Shown piece after piece: positions 16,827 to 25,404 of a stretch of DNA of 64,000 nt. How positions within the stretch are numbered: the first letter of the stretch is position 1; every line of letters begins with the position of its first letter. Below the pieces are notes generated by a model. The model was not told the DNA's origin. It was given only the letters and a program-made list of their open reading frames with translations, and ran no database searches. Origin of the DNA: Aphanothece sacrum FPU1 (GTDB lineage: Bacteria; Cyanobacteriota; Cyanobacteriia; Cyanobacteriales; Microcystaceae); NCBI RefSeq assembly GCF_003864295.1, contig NZ_BDQK01000017.1, positions 248,001-312,000 on the forward strand, given 5' to 3'. Position numbers and translations under genes: made by a program.

Positions 16827-17870
16827 GTGGCATTATATGCGGACTTACATCGTCATTTAGGAGGTTCCGTTGTTCCGAGAATTCTCTGGCGGTACTTTAA
16901 GCGACATAACCAAGAAATGGCGCAAAGATTCCCCAAATATCCCGCTTTTGAGGAATTTTACACCCGCAAACGGAATACCCTAGATGAATACCTAGAATTA
17001 CACACCCTGGTAGAGAGTGTACAAACGGAACAGACGCTTCCCTATTTTATTTATCGACTAATTCGGGGGGCGTATATTTTCGAGAATTTAGCTTATTTAG
17101 AATTGCGCTATACTCCTTATTTGCGTACACCTGAACATCTTAGTCAAAATCAGAGAATTGATGAGATGGCGAAAATTGTGCAAATTGTGGGAAAAGCCAG
17201 TCAAGTTCACGAATATCCCATCATTATTAGTCAAATTCTCTGTATGCACTCCCGTTTACCCTACGAAGTCAATAAGGCTATTGTAGAGTTAGCTGCCAAC
17301 ATGGGAGATTATGTTTGTGCGATCGATGTTGCAGGGGGAGACTCTCATTATGGCGATCGCTTAGACGAATTTATCAGTCTTTATCAATATGCGCGATCGC
17401 TAGGACTCAAAACAACCGGACATTTGTATGAAACGCCTCAAGGTTGTTATCCAGCATTATTGCCTTATTTAATGCGAATTGGTCATGGAATTCAAATTCC
17501 TTTGAAATATCCCGAATTATTGCCTGAAATTGCCCGATCAAATCAGTGTTTAGAAGTGTGTCCTACTACTTATTTAAAGACAGGAACTTTAGAGGATTTA
17601 TCTGAGTTAAAAGTGGTATTTGATCGCTGTTTTGATGCGGGTGTTGATATTGCAATTTGTACGGATAATGCGGGGTTACATAATGTCCGTCTACCCTTTG
17701 AATACGAAAATCTTTTGACCCAAGATGTGATTGATTTTAAACAGTTACAAGCTTGTCAAGATGCAGCTTTTCGTCATGCTTTTGCTTGGCCCCATAAAGA
17801 ACGTCCTGCTTCTTTATTAACTGATTTACTCAAAGATAATTCTCCTGAAAAGATGTTATTATCTGTGTAA
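16827..17870 (+). CDS. Adenosine deaminase-family amidohydrolase (divergent)
   Basis: About 347 residues from GTG 16827, chosen because AGGAGG lies at 16816-16821; the longer reading from TTG 16773 has no ribosome site. The fold motifs of the adenosine/AMP deaminase family are in order: DLHRHLGGS (metal His pair), GHLYE in place of HAGE, RIGHG, CPTTYLKTG and CTDNAGLH in place of the usual SLNTDDP. The metal-binding His and Asp are kept but the substrate loop differs, so a purine-related substrate other than adenosine is possible. Cytosolic. Confidence 0.75.
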   Translation: MALYADLHRHLGGSVVPRILWRYFKRHNQEMAQRFPKYPAFEEFYTRKRNTLDEYLELHTLVESVQTEQTLPYFIYRLIRGAYIFENLAYLELRYTPYLRTPEHLSQNQRIDEMAKIVQIVGKASQVHEYPIIISQILCMHSRLPYEVNKAIVELAANMGDYVCAIDVAGGDSHYGDRLDEFISLYQYARSLGLKTTGHLYETPQGCYPALLPYLMRIGHGIQIPLKYPELLPEIARSNQCLEVCPTTYLKTGTLEDLSELKVVFDRCFDAGVDIAICTDNAGLHNVRLPFEYENLLTQDVIDFKQLQACQDAAFRHAFAWPHKERPASLLTDLLKDNSPEKMLLSV

Positions 17871-17878
17871 TTTGGTAA

Positions 17879-17895
17879 GGTGGGCAATGCCCACC
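17879..17895. terminator. GGTGGGC-type palindrome between convergent genes
   Basis: GGTGGGCAATGCCCACC is a 7-bp perfect stem with loop AAT, followed by CTACTAATTTTTA. The identical 17-mer recurs at 27380 (after dnaN) and 52542, so it is a dispersed element that tends to sit at gene ends and probably acts as a bidirectional terminator. Here it lies between the deaminase-like gene and the minus-strand toxin gene. Confidence 0.6.
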
Positions 17896-17898
17896 CTA

Positions 17899-18162
17899 CT
17901 AATTTTTATAAATTTTACTATGATGGCCAATTTTAATTACCAAAACAACTAAAATGTTATTCTCGACTCGATAAATAATTCGATAGTCTCCTATTCTTAC
18001 TCTTAATCTTCCTTCTCCATTTGTGAGTTGTTTAAAATCAGGAGGATAAGGATTTATTTTTAATGTTTCAATTTTGTTTTTGATTCGTTCCTGAATATCT
18101 TTGGGAAGTTTTGACAGTTCTTTCTTAGCACTTTTTAGGAATTCGATTTTATATTCTGTCAT
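17899..18162 (-). CDS. RelE/ParE-family toxin
   Basis: The 87-residue basic protein has the RelE fold signature: FLKSAKKELSKLPKDIQER, then the strand series LRVRIGDYRIIYRVENN and a terminal VIKIGHHSKIYK. RelE-type toxins cleave mRNA on the ribosome; ParE types poison gyrase. H-x-x-x-I-Y at the end favours the RelE-like mRNA interferase group. Its partner lies 8 bases upstream on the same strand. Confidence 0.85.
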   Translation of the reverse strand: MTEYKIEFLKSAKKELSKLPKDIQERIKNKIETLKINPYPPDFKQLTNGEGRLRVRIGDYRIIYRVENNILVVLVIKIGHHSKIYKN

Positions 18163-18170
18163 ATCTTAGA

Positions 18171-18413
<243 letters not shown>

Positions 18414-18467
18414 TTAAAGGTGTTGTGATTTATTCTAGTTTAGCAAATAATTTTTTATTTCTCAATT

Positions 18468-19043
18468 TTACCAAATTAATTCTAAATTTAAGACAAAATT
18501 AGGTAAGATATTTTCTCCTAATAAAGTATTAGGATTATCTAATATTTCAACTTCTCTACCTTGTCGATAAATTTCGATTTTTTTATCTTTTCGATTAATC
18601 AGCCATCCTAATTTTGTTCCATTTTCAATATACTCTATCATCTTTTCTTGCAAAGGTTTTAAACTATCGCTAGGGGAACATAATTCAATGACGAAATCAG
18701 GACATAAAGATAGAAATTTTTGACGTTGTTTAGGAGTTAAGTTATCCCATTTTTCTAAAGGTATCCAAGACGCATCAGGGGATCTATCTGCACCATTAGG
18801 AAGCTTAAAACCTGTAGATGAATCAAAAACTTTACCCAATTTATATTCCTTATTCCAAAGTTGAATTTGAAAATTAATCTCTGAATTTCTTTCTCCTGTT
18901 TCTCCTCCTGTCGGTGGCATAATAATTAAGTCTCCTTTGGCATTTTTTTCAAAACGCAAATCTCGATTATCTTGACAAATTTGATAAAATTGTTCATCGG
19001 TTAGATTAAGGGAATCTAAATTAATTTGTACTGAATCAACCAT
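18468..19043 (-). CDS. Uma2 family nuclease (DUF820, PD-(D/E)XK fold)
   Basis: The 191-residue protein has the Uma2 layout: LTDEQFYQICQDNRDLRFE, the IIMPPTGGETG loop, SPDASWI with its active-site Asp, and DFVIELCSPSDSL giving the E-x-x-S/K part of a restriction-endonuclease-like core. Uma2 genes are greatly expanded in cyanobacteria and often near mobile DNA; biological targets are unknown. A second member lies at 33851. Monocistronic, start ATG 19043. Confidence 0.88.
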   Translation of the reverse strand: MVDSVQINLDSLNLTDEQFYQICQDNRDLRFEKNAKGDLIIMPPTGGETGERNSEINFQIQLWNKEYKLGKVFDSSTGFKLPNGADRSPDASWIPLEKWDNLTPKQRQKFLSLCPDFVIELCSPSDSLKPLQEKMIEYIENGTKLGWLINRKDKKIEIYRQGREVEILDNPNTLLGENILPNFVLNLELIW

Positions 19044-19163
19044 GATCTGTATTTACTCCATCAGTTTTGATAAAGTTGGTTATTTATTTTAGTATAGTTA
19101 TTTTGAGAATTAATGCGGACAATATTAGGATATAATAGATGAGAGTTTACACAATCCGTAATC

Positions 19164-19409
19164 ATGACCACTTACAATCAGGTACTTACTGAAATTCAGT
19201 CTCTTAGTCTCTCTGAACAACTACGGTTACTAGATGAGTTAAAAGTCTTAGTTAGTCATTCAATAGAAGTAGAAGGAGATGATGAAACGATTCCTATAGA
19301 AGACATTATGCAAAGTCAAACAGCTTGGGAAGATTATATATCAGGTAAGGATCAGGGAATTACTTCTCAAGATTTAAAACGCAAGTTGTTAGGAGAAAAT
19401 TTTGCTTGA
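19164..19409 (+). CDS. Antitoxin-like protein paired with RelE toxin
   Basis: The 81-residue protein begins with an 'LTEIQSLSLSEQLRLLDEL' helix common to cyanobacterial antitoxins of RelE pairs. It continues into an acidic middle (EVEGDDETIPIEDIM) and the QTAWEDYISGKDQG arm. Its end overlaps the toxin start by 8 bases. ATG 19164. Function inferred from partner. Confidence 0.7.
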   Translation: MTTYNQVLTEIQSLSLSEQLRLLDELKVLVSHSIEVEGDDETIPIEDIMQSQTAWEDYISGKDQGITSQDLKRKLLGENFA

Positions 19410-19653
19410 TTATATTCTCTTAAAACAAGCAGAACGCTATTTACAGCGAATGCAACCTGATGATCAACTTCGCATTATTAATGCTTTAGATTCCTTAATT
19501 TCTAATCCTTTAACCCTAGATATTAAACCCTTAAAAGGTCGTCCTGAATTTCGTTTGCGTGTGGGGAAGTATCGGGTATTATTTATAGAAGATCAAGATA
19601 AGCAAGTTTATGTAATAACTGCAATTGGTTCTCGTGGTGATATTTATAAATAA
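19402..19653 (+). CDS. RelE-family toxin starting at TTG
   Basis: The 83-residue protein shows the RelE fold: LKQAERYLQRMQPDDQLRI, KPLKGRPEFRLRVGKYRVLF and a final AIGSRGDIYK. The start is TTG at 19402; TTAGGAGA lies at ideal spacing and no ATG serves the frame. The weak start codon, plus overlap with the antitoxin, would keep toxin synthesis below antitoxin synthesis. Confidence 0.82.
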   Translation: MLDYILLKQAERYLQRMQPDDQLRIINALDSLISNPLTLDIKPLKGRPEFRLRVGKYRVLFIEDQDKQVYVITAIGSRGDIYK

Positions 19654-19667
19654 ATTATGAAGATACA

Positions 19668-20183
19668 TTATAAATTCTGACTCGCTATAATTTTACTAAC
19701 TTCTTGAATAGACAACTCTAAAACTTCAGCAATTTGTTCTACAGTTAATCCTAATTTAACTAAGCGGGGAATAGTTTCTCTTTTTGTTTTCTTCTGAATA
19801 GAGTCAATTATAATTTGATCATCGGGAATAATATCATTATTTTCTTCAATATCAGGATAAGAATTAGAACAAAAATTAAGTTTGTCAACTTGGCTACTAT
19901 TCACAATAATACCATAGTTATTTTTACCGACTACTCTTTCAACTGTTGCCCGAAAATTAGACTTATTAATATCTTCACCTAATGTATCAGAAAGAACTTG
20001 CCAAAGTTTATAAGCTTCATCTTTTGTATGACCTTTGCTACAGTTATATTCTTTAGCGATGTCAGCATATTTTTGACCGTTTAAGACTCCTTTTAAAATA
20101 GACATTTGTAAGCTATCAATATGTTTTCCTGTTGAGGAGAATATCAACTCATCTAAGTAGCTGACTAATTCTTGAGAATTCAT
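19668..20183 (-). CDS. Stand-alone HTH protein resembling the N-terminal domain of NACHT/WD40 effectors
   Basis: Residues 1-85 match the helix-turn-helix domain usually found at the N-terminus of large cyanobacterial NTPase or WD40 proteins (vMAP-N type): LQMSILKGVLNGQKYADIAKEYNCS, followed by KLWQVLSDTLGEDINKSNFRA. Residues 135-168 (RLVKLGLTVEQIAEVLELS) form a second HTH-like tail of the kind seen at the end of Rpn/PD-(D/E)XK transposase-family proteins. The large effector domain is absent; length is 171. Possible regulator or domain relic. Start ATG 20183. Confidence 0.55.
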   Translation of the reverse strand: MNSQELVSYLDELIFSSTGKHIDSLQMSILKGVLNGQKYADIAKEYNCSKGHTKDEAYKLWQVLSDTLGEDINKSNFRATVERVVGKNNYGIIVNSSQVDKLNFCSNSYPDIEENNDIIPDDQIIIDSIQKKTKRETIPRLVKLGLTVEQIAEVLELSIQEVSKIIASQNL

Positions 20184-20438
20184 ACTTATTCAATGGTTTG
20201 TGATCAGTCTTTATCCGCCATATTACGCTAAAAACAGTCTTTTGTAAAGATTATTTAGAAAACTCCCGTCTTTATCTGACTAATTATTTTAGACATCAAT
20301 CAGTACACTAAGACAAAATAATATTACCCTCTTGAAATTAGTCTCGAAACCAGTATGATGCGTGTAATGCACCTTATTTGTAGGTATTTATTTTAAAATA
20401 ATAATATAGAGAAACTTTTGTTAACTAAATTATAGACT

Positions 20439-20505
20439 GGTGGGTTACGACGCGCCCTAAAAATTATTAGTTTTTCCTCAAAATTGTTGCCGCGTCTAAC
20501 CCACC
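20439..20505. repeat. GGTGGGTTACG...CGTCTAACCCACC palindromic repeat
   Basis: The ends GGTGGGTTA and TAACCCACC are inverted; the interior has CGACGCG and CGCGTC as a second pairing. Relatives occur inside the elements at 6693 and 11382 and at about 60788-60870. It abuts the stop codon of the BrnA-like gene at 20506 and may end its transcript. Nothing else was recognised between 20184 and 20438 apart from a GTGTAATGCACC palindrome fragment near 20360. Confidence 0.6.
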
Positions 20506-20733
20506 CTACGATCTAAGTTTTTGACGGTTAGCAATTTCCATTAATAATCTTAACGCTTTATTAACTGCTTCATCATTAGGAAACGCTTGAGCAATATCTG
20601 GTTCTAATAACACCAAATTTGTTCCTTTTCGATAATCTTGAGCATATTTTCCTCTAACTCCCCCTTCCATTTGGACAAAATCATATTCATCTCGTAAATC
20701 ATCCGTCAATTCGTGATCAAAGTCCTGACTCAT
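20506..20733 (-). CDS. BrnA-like antitoxin
   Basis: The 75-residue acidic protein lies just downstream of a BrnT toxin and overlaps it by 17 bases. It lacks the clear ribbon-helix-helix of classical BrnA; visible parts are HELTDDLRDEYDF and the C-terminal helix NDEAVNKALRLLMEIANRQ. The BrnT-first gene order supports an antitoxin role. The call rests mainly on context. Confidence 0.65.
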   Translation of the reverse strand: MSQDFDHELTDDLRDEYDFVQMEGGVRGKYAQDYRKGTNLVLLEPDIAQAFPNDEAVNKALRLLMEIANRQKLRS

Positions 20734-20992
20734 AAAATTTCCGTTCCTTTTTCGTTGCTAATCGTACACTAATTATTCTAATTCGTTTATCTCTATCTGT
20801 ATGAGAAATGACCAATAAACGATTATCTTTAGATAATCCTATTGTAAGATAGCGCATTTCTCTAAAGGAATGATCAGGGTCTGGAAAAGTAACAGAGAAA
20901 TCATCATAAAAAACCGTTACACCTTCTTTAAAAGATACTCCATGCTTATTTAGATTAATCTCGGCTTTCTCAGGATTCCATTCAAACTGCAT
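20717..20992 (-). CDS. brnT: BrnT-family toxin
   Basis: The 91-residue RelE-fold ribonuclease toxin has the family hallmark FEWNPEKAEINLNKHGVSF at the N-terminus, then DPDHS, RYLTIGLSKDNRLLVISH and the RIRIISVRLATKKERKFY end. BrnT toxins cut mRNA and are neutralised by BrnA, which also represses the operon. The toxin gene is first, as is normal for brnTA. ATG 20992. Confidence 0.88.
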   Translation of the reverse strand: MQFEWNPEKAEINLNKHGVSFKEGVTVFYDDFSVTFPDPDHSFREMRYLTIGLSKDNRLLVISHTDRDKRIRIISVRLATKKERKFYESGL

Positions 20993-21041
20993 ACCCTAAT
21001 CACTTTTTTATATTAATTCAATTATAATACCAATAATCGAT

Positions 21042-21195
21042 CTTATCCTTTAAGATAAACTAGGTTTTATTAACTAGAACTCAGGTTTATTATTTCTCTA
21101 TCATGTCCTTATCTGATCAGATTATTGTTCCCTTAGATGTATCTAGTTTAGACGAAGCGATCGCTGATCTTGTAGGGTGCATTAACAAAGTGTAA
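21042..21195 (+). pseudogene. Duplicated 5' end of pyrF (truncated copy)
   Basis: Positions 21042-21164 match 22085-22207 with no gaps and 5 differences in 123 bases; the second stretch is the upstream region and first 20 codons of pyrF. The copy has its own ATG at 21103, encodes [20 protein letters not shown] and then diverges directly after a HIP1 octamer (21157-21164), reaching a stop at 21193-21195 after 30 codons. The two copies flank exactly the two-gene cassette at 21213-22053, so they are footprints of its insertion or of a tandem duplication. The promoter of the copy would read antisense into the cassette. Confidence 0.85.
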
Positions 21196-21212
21196 TGCAC
21201 CTTATTTCACTT

Positions 21213-21635
21213 CTAAATTAAGTCGTTAATTTGATTGATAATTCTGTCAATATCTCTAACCAATAATCTAGCTTCATTAATAGTAATTTGTTCCTGCGGT
21301 AATTTATAATGATTCTCATTTTTAAACTCTGGATAAAGAAACTTAGAACGATAATAACTTTTTTCTATTCTAATAATAACTGAAGCTAAACTCTTAATAT
21401 TTACATACTCAGCTAAATGTTTTTTACAAAATCCCAAAAACATCCTTAATTTAGTTTCATGGTTAAGGGGAATCGTACTTTTAAAATGAAGAATAACTGC
21501 AACGGCTAAAGATTCCAAAGCGTGATAAATCAGAAAACCAATTACTTCTTGAATATCAATTCCTAAAGATTGATGTTTCTTAGCACTTTCTAAATATCTT
21601 TGTGCTGTTTTAAGATAAGCTTCTTTGGCTTTCAT
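21213..21635 (-). CDS. HEPN-like helical protein of the pyrF cassette
   Basis: About 140 residues from ATG 21635 (a TTG two codons earlier is less likely). The all-helical pattern AYLKTAQRYLESAKKHQSLG followed by IGFLIYHALESLAVAVILHF resembles HEPN-domain proteins, which include RNase toxins. The usual HEPN catalytic motif R-x4-6-H is not seen, so if HEPN it may be an inactive or structural type. Its start lies 26 bases inside the upstream gene, so the two form one unit. The family call is tentative. Confidence 0.5.
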   Translation of the reverse strand: MKAKEAYLKTAQRYLESAKKHQSLGIDIQEVIGFLIYHALESLAVAVILHFKSTIPLNHETKLRMFLGFCKKHLAEYVNIKSLASVIIRIEKSYYRSKFLYPEFKNENHYKLPQEQITINEARLLVRDIDRIINQINDLI

Positions 21636-22053
21636 AAACAATAATACTGTTATTTATATTTTTTAGAATATCATTCTGACGTTGCTCAAATTCAGTATAA
21701 TTAATATTATTTAGAATGGGAATGATTAAAAATTCAACCAAAAAATCTGCAAATATCTCTGACAATTGATAAGTTATTTCTGAATCTTCAGTAAAATCTC
21801 CAAATATCAATACATGAATAACTTCTCGTTCTTTTTTTTGCAAAATAATACTATGATTGTCTAACTTATCATAATCATTATAGATATTTTCAACGATAAT
21901 TAAATCAATTGGTAAGGTTTTCAGATTTTCTCTATTTTGAATTAAACTAATATTAAGAAACTGATAAAATCCCAAAAAATCATCAAGAGAATTTTTGTCT
22001 ATTATTTGATTTTTAATAGACTCAATAATGCTAATTTTATCAATAACAGTCAT
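21610..22053 (-). CDS. Unknown partner of the HEPN-like protein
   Basis: The 147-residue protein is acidic and hydrophobic, with a possible alpha/beta core (PIDLIIVENIYNDYD, EVIHVLIFGDFTEDSE, SEIFADFLVEFLIIPIL). Its position before and overlapping a HEPN-like gene is that of a MNT nucleotidyltransferase antitoxin, and the last segment recalls such folds. The GS...DxD nucleotidyltransferase motif is missing, so it is either degenerate or another family. Start ATG 22053. It lies wholly between the two pyrF 5' copies. Confidence 0.55.
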   Translation of the reverse strand: MTVIDKISIIESIKNQIIDKNSLDDFLGFYQFLNISLIQNRENLKTLPIDLIIVENIYNDYDKLDNHSIILQKKEREVIHVLIFGDFTEDSEITYQLSEIFADFLVEFLIIPILNNINYTEFEQRQNDILKNINNSIIVYESQRSLS

Positions 22054-22145
22054 AAGTTATACTTTCCAATAAAATACATTTTAGCTTATCCTTTAAGATA
22101 AACTAGGTTTTATTAACTCGAACTCAGGTTCATTTTTTCTCTATC

Positions 22146-22838
22146 ATGTCCTCATCTGATCAGATTATTGTTCCTTTAGATGTATCTAGTTTAGACGAAG
22201 CGATCGCCCTAATAGATAAACTCCCCCCCGTCACCTTTTGGAAAGTGGGGTTAGAATTATTTGTTGCTACCGGCCCCGAAATCTTAAAAATACTTAAAGA
22301 ACGACAAAAACGCATTTTTTTAGACCTTAAATTCCATGATATCCCTAACACTGTGGCGGGAGCTTGTAGCAGTGCCAGTCAATACGGGGTAGATTTATTA
22401 ACCCTCCATGCAACTGCGGGCAAAAACGCCTTAAAAGCTGCCACTGAAGCGATTAAAGATAGTCCGTCCCCCCCTAAATTATTAGCCATTACCCTGTTGA
22501 CCAGTTTAAACTCACGAGAATTAGCTTTTGATCTGAAAATACCTCTAGAATTGCCAGAATACGCCTTAGAAATGGCTTTATTAGCCCAAAAATGCGGCAT
22601 TAATGGGGCGGTATGTTCTCCTCAAGAAGTCAGTCAGTTACGTCAAAGTTGTGGCCCAGATTTTTTATTAGTATGTCCAGGAGTTCGCCCCAGTTGGGCC
22701 GAAAAAGGTGATCAACAAAGGGTTATGACTCCCGAAAAAGCGTTTAAAGCAGGGGCAAATTATTTAGTGATTGGTCGTCCGATTACAATGGCTAATGATC
22801 CGATCGCTGCTTGGGAACGAATTTGTGAAGAATTATAA
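22146..22838 (+). CDS. pyrF: Orotidine 5'-phosphate decarboxylase
   Basis: The 230-residue enzyme converts OMP to UMP in pyrimidine synthesis. The catalytic charged network D60-x-K62-x-x-D65 lies in [24 protein letters not shown] at the start and [11 protein letters not shown] near the end bind phosphate and ribose. Length is normal. Start ATG 22146. Its first 20 codons and upstream 60 bases are duplicated 1,043 bases earlier, so the present upstream region is joined to the HEPN-like cassette. Confidence 0.95.
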   Translation: MSSSDQIIVPLDVSSLDEAIALIDKLPPVTFWKVGLELFVATGPEILKILKERQKRIFLDLKFHDIPNTVAGACSSASQYGVDLLTLHATAGKNALKAATEAIKDSPSPPKLLAITLLTSLNSRELAFDLKIPLELPEYALEMALLAQKCGINGAVCSPQEVSQLRQSCGPDFLLVCPGVRPSWAEKGDQQRVMTPEKAFKAGANYLVIGRPITMANDPIAAWERICEEL

Positions 22839-22860
22839 CTAATCTAATATAATTCGTGAC

Positions 22861-22877
22861 ACAGGCATCCTGCCTGT
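22861..22877. terminator. Palindrome after pyrF
   Basis: ACAGGCATCCTGCCTGT forms a 7-bp stem with a 3-base loop, 22 bases past the pyrF stop. There is no T-run. The 'ACAGGCA..TGCCTGT' type is a dispersed repeat; it may weaken read-through into the exported-protein gene. Confidence 0.45.
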
Positions 22878-22899
22878 GAGAAGTTGGAAGGACAAAAAG

Positions 22900-23445
22900 A
22901 TGAAACTTTGGCTTTTGGGACTGGTGATCATCATAGATGGGTTAATCTTTGGAGGATGGGTCAACGCTCAAGTAAAAAATACAGCAGTAACTTGTCCTAC
23001 GGATGTAGAAACCTTAATGGAGTTGATGCTCAAAGATTTGCCCAGTTATGCCAATCGTGTCACCCAACGCACTAGAGACGGTGATCGCCAGGAACAAGTA
23101 TATAATTATATTTTGTTGGCAGGAAGACCCGAATTTGAGCCTTTACCCCTCACTAATTTACAATATAAGCCCGTTCTATCGGATACCACCAAACAATTCT
23201 TTTTTACTACCTTAGAACGACAATATAATCAACAAAAAGCAGTAAACTTACAAAATTATTACTGGTTATTTTTGGCCCCTACCTCTGAGGGATGGTACTC
23301 AATCTTACTGTTTACCCAATTAGCTAGTATAGAAGGTGCTAGTCTCCCCTTACCCCCCCAAGATGCCAGAAATGGAGCCATTGGTCAAGGAATTAGTCTC
23401 TGGTTGCGAGATTGTCGGGCCGGGATATTAAGGAAACATAATTGA
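22900..23445 (+). CDS. Exported protein of unknown function
   Basis: About 181 residues from ATG 22900, which has GGAAGGA upstream; the longer frame from 22876 is not supported by a ribosome site. The signal peptide LWLLGLVIIIDGLIFGGWVNA (split by its charged start) ends after VNAQ. The mature part holds two cysteines (TCPTDVE and DCRAG) that could pair. It looks like a conserved cyanobacterial periplasmic or lumenal protein, but I cannot name it. Confidence 0.6.
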   Translation: MKLWLLGLVIIIDGLIFGGWVNAQVKNTAVTCPTDVETLMELMLKDLPSYANRVTQRTRDGDRQEQVYNYILLAGRPEFEPLPLTNLQYKPVLSDTTKQFFFTTLERQYNQQKAVNLQNYYWLFLAPTSEGWYSILLFTQLASIEGASLPLPPQDARNGAIGQGISLWLRDCRAGILRKHN

Positions 23446-23514
23446 GCAAATTGCTCTAAACTCAAACAAAGAGTTCACAAACATCTCTGGTATTGATTAA
23501 TTTAGGATGAGTTG

Positions 23515-25275
23515 ATGCTGTCTCTATTGCAGATAAAAAATTTTGCTTTGGTTGATCAGTTAACCTTAAAATTTGGTCAAGGTTTAAATGTCTTGACGGG
23601 AGAAACTGGCGCAGGTAAGTCTATTATTCTCGATGCTATTGATATTGTTTTAGGGGGTAAAGTTAATCATCGTTTTATTCGTCAAGGAACTTCACAAGCG
23701 TCTATTGAAGCAACTTTTTTGGTTGATTCTTCTTTGATAAAATGGTTAGAACAACAACAACTTGAACTCTTAGAAGAAGGAACTCTTATCTGTCATAGAG
23801 AATTAACTTTGACTGGGGAAAGTTTGCGATCGCGTTGTCGAATTAATGGAGTTTTAGTTAATCTTCAATTAATGGCACAATTACGGGAATATTTAGTCGA
23901 AATTACAGCCCAAGGACAAACAGTACAGTTAATGGATAGTACCCGACAACGGGAGTTACTTGATTTGTATGGAGGGTCTGAAATTCTACAGCAAAAAAAA
24001 GTCGTAGAATTAGCTTATGAACAGTGGAAATTAACAGAAAAAACTCTAGAAAAACGCCGTAAATCTGATCAAGAACGGTTACAACGTCTTGATATTTTAG
24101 AGTATCAACGTCAAGAATTACAAGAAGTTCAATTAAGTGATTCTGATGAATTAGAACAACTTCAACAAGAAGGAGAACGTCTTTCTCATGTGGTGGAATT
24201 ACAACAATTAAGTTATCAAACTTATCAAGTTCTTTATCAAAATGATCGGGGTGAACCCGCGATCGCTGATCGGTTAGCTGATGCAGAAAATCTCTTGACA
24301 GATATGGCAGAATATGATAATAAAATTGAATCTATTTTAGAGATGGTTAAATCAGCTTTAACCCAAGTGGTAGAAGCGGGACAAGAGATTAACCATTATG
24401 GGGACGCTTTAGAGGCTGATCCAGAGAGATTGACAGAGGTAGAGGAGAGAATTAACTTATTAAAGCGAATTTGTCGTAAATATGGCCCCAGTTTACAGGA
24501 GGTTATTAATTATTATGACAAATTACAAGTAGAATTTGCCGAATTAACTAATAGTGAACAGTCCATAGAAAAGTTAGAAAAAGATTATAAAATAGCTCAA
24601 GAAAAGTTTGATTTAGCTTGTCAAGAATTAACTAAATTACGTCAAAAAGCTGCTAGTCAATTAGATAAACAATTAGTTAAAGAATTAAAACCTTTGGCGA
24701 TGGAAAAGGTTATTTTTGTTTGTCAAATTAGCCCTAGTAATCCAAATATAACCGGAAAAGATCAAGTTATTTTTTATTTTAGTCCCAACCCAGGAGAAAA
24801 AATTCAACCTCTGTCAAGTACGGCTTCTGGAGGAGAAATGAGTCGTTTTTTATTAGCCTTAAAAGCTTGTTTTGCTCAAGCGGAAAAGTCTTCTGGAACC
24901 CTTATTTTTGATGAAATTGATGCCGGAGTCTCAGGAAAAGTTGCCCAAGCGATCGCTAATAAGTTACATCATTTAAGCGAAACTTATCAAGTATTGTGTG
25001 TGACTCATCAACCCCTAGTAGCAGCTTTGGCAGATAATCATTTTCGGGTAGAAAAACAAATGATTGAAGAATCTGCTCAAGTTAAAGTAGAAGAAAATAG
25101 GCAATTAAATTTACCTGAAATTAGGACAGTAGTGAGAGTGCAAGAGTTAGATAATTTACAAACTAGACGAGAAGAATTAGCCCAATTAACGGGAGGACAT
25201 TCAGCAGATGATGCGATTGAATTTGCTCAGTCATTATTAGTTAAAGCAGAAGCGTATCGCTTGGGAAAGAAATAA
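23515..25275 (+). CDS. recN: DNA repair protein RecN
   Basis: SMC-like ATPase that gathers broken DNA ends at double-strand breaks. Walker A GETGAGKSIILDA is near residue 30; two coiled-coil arms (about 155-380) enclose the hinge; the ABC signature SSTASGGEMSRFLLAL and Walker B TLIFDEIDAGVSG lie near 430-470. About 586 residues, the usual length. ATG 23515 is chosen over the preceding in-frame TTG. It sits between pyrF and a VapBC-type pair with no evident operon. Confidence 0.94.
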   Translation: MLSLLQIKNFALVDQLTLKFGQGLNVLTGETGAGKSIILDAIDIVLGGKVNHRFIRQGTSQASIEATFLVDSSLIKWLEQQQLELLEEGTLICHRELTLTGESLRSRCRINGVLVNLQLMAQLREYLVEITAQGQTVQLMDSTRQRELLDLYGGSEILQQKKVVELAYEQWKLTEKTLEKRRKSDQERLQRLDILEYQRQELQEVQLSDSDELEQLQQEGERLSHVVELQQLSYQTYQVLYQNDRGEPAIADRLADAENLLTDMAEYDNKIESILEMVKSALTQVVEAGQEINHYGDALEADPERLTEVEERINLLKRICRKYGPSLQEVINYYDKLQVEFAELTNSEQSIEKLEKDYKIAQEKFDLACQELTKLRQKAASQLDKQLVKELKPLAMEKVIFVCQISPSNPNITGKDQVIFYFSPNPGEKIQPLSSTASGGEMSRFLLALKACFAQAEKSSGTLIFDEIDAGVSGKVAQAIANKLHHLSETYQVLCVTHQPLVAALADNHFRVEKQMIEESAQVKVEENRQLNLPEIRTVVRVQELDNLQTRREELAQLTGGHSADDAIEFAQSLLVKAEAYRLGKK

Positions 25276-25404
25276 ATTTTATTGCTAAAAATTCTATTAT
25301 TGTTAATAATAGAGGCAAAAGTTTAATTATGTTAATTATACTGATTGGGTTGATCGGTTATTGGGCATTCAATTTTTATATTATTATCAAATAGGGGAGT
25401 TAAA

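Noticed and set aside
25329-25394. 21-codon hydrophobic frame (MLIILIGLIGYWAFNFYIII) before the VapBC-type pair
   Set aside because: No ribosome site, AT-rich DNA, and no match to known photosystem or cytochrome b6f small subunits; chance is likely.
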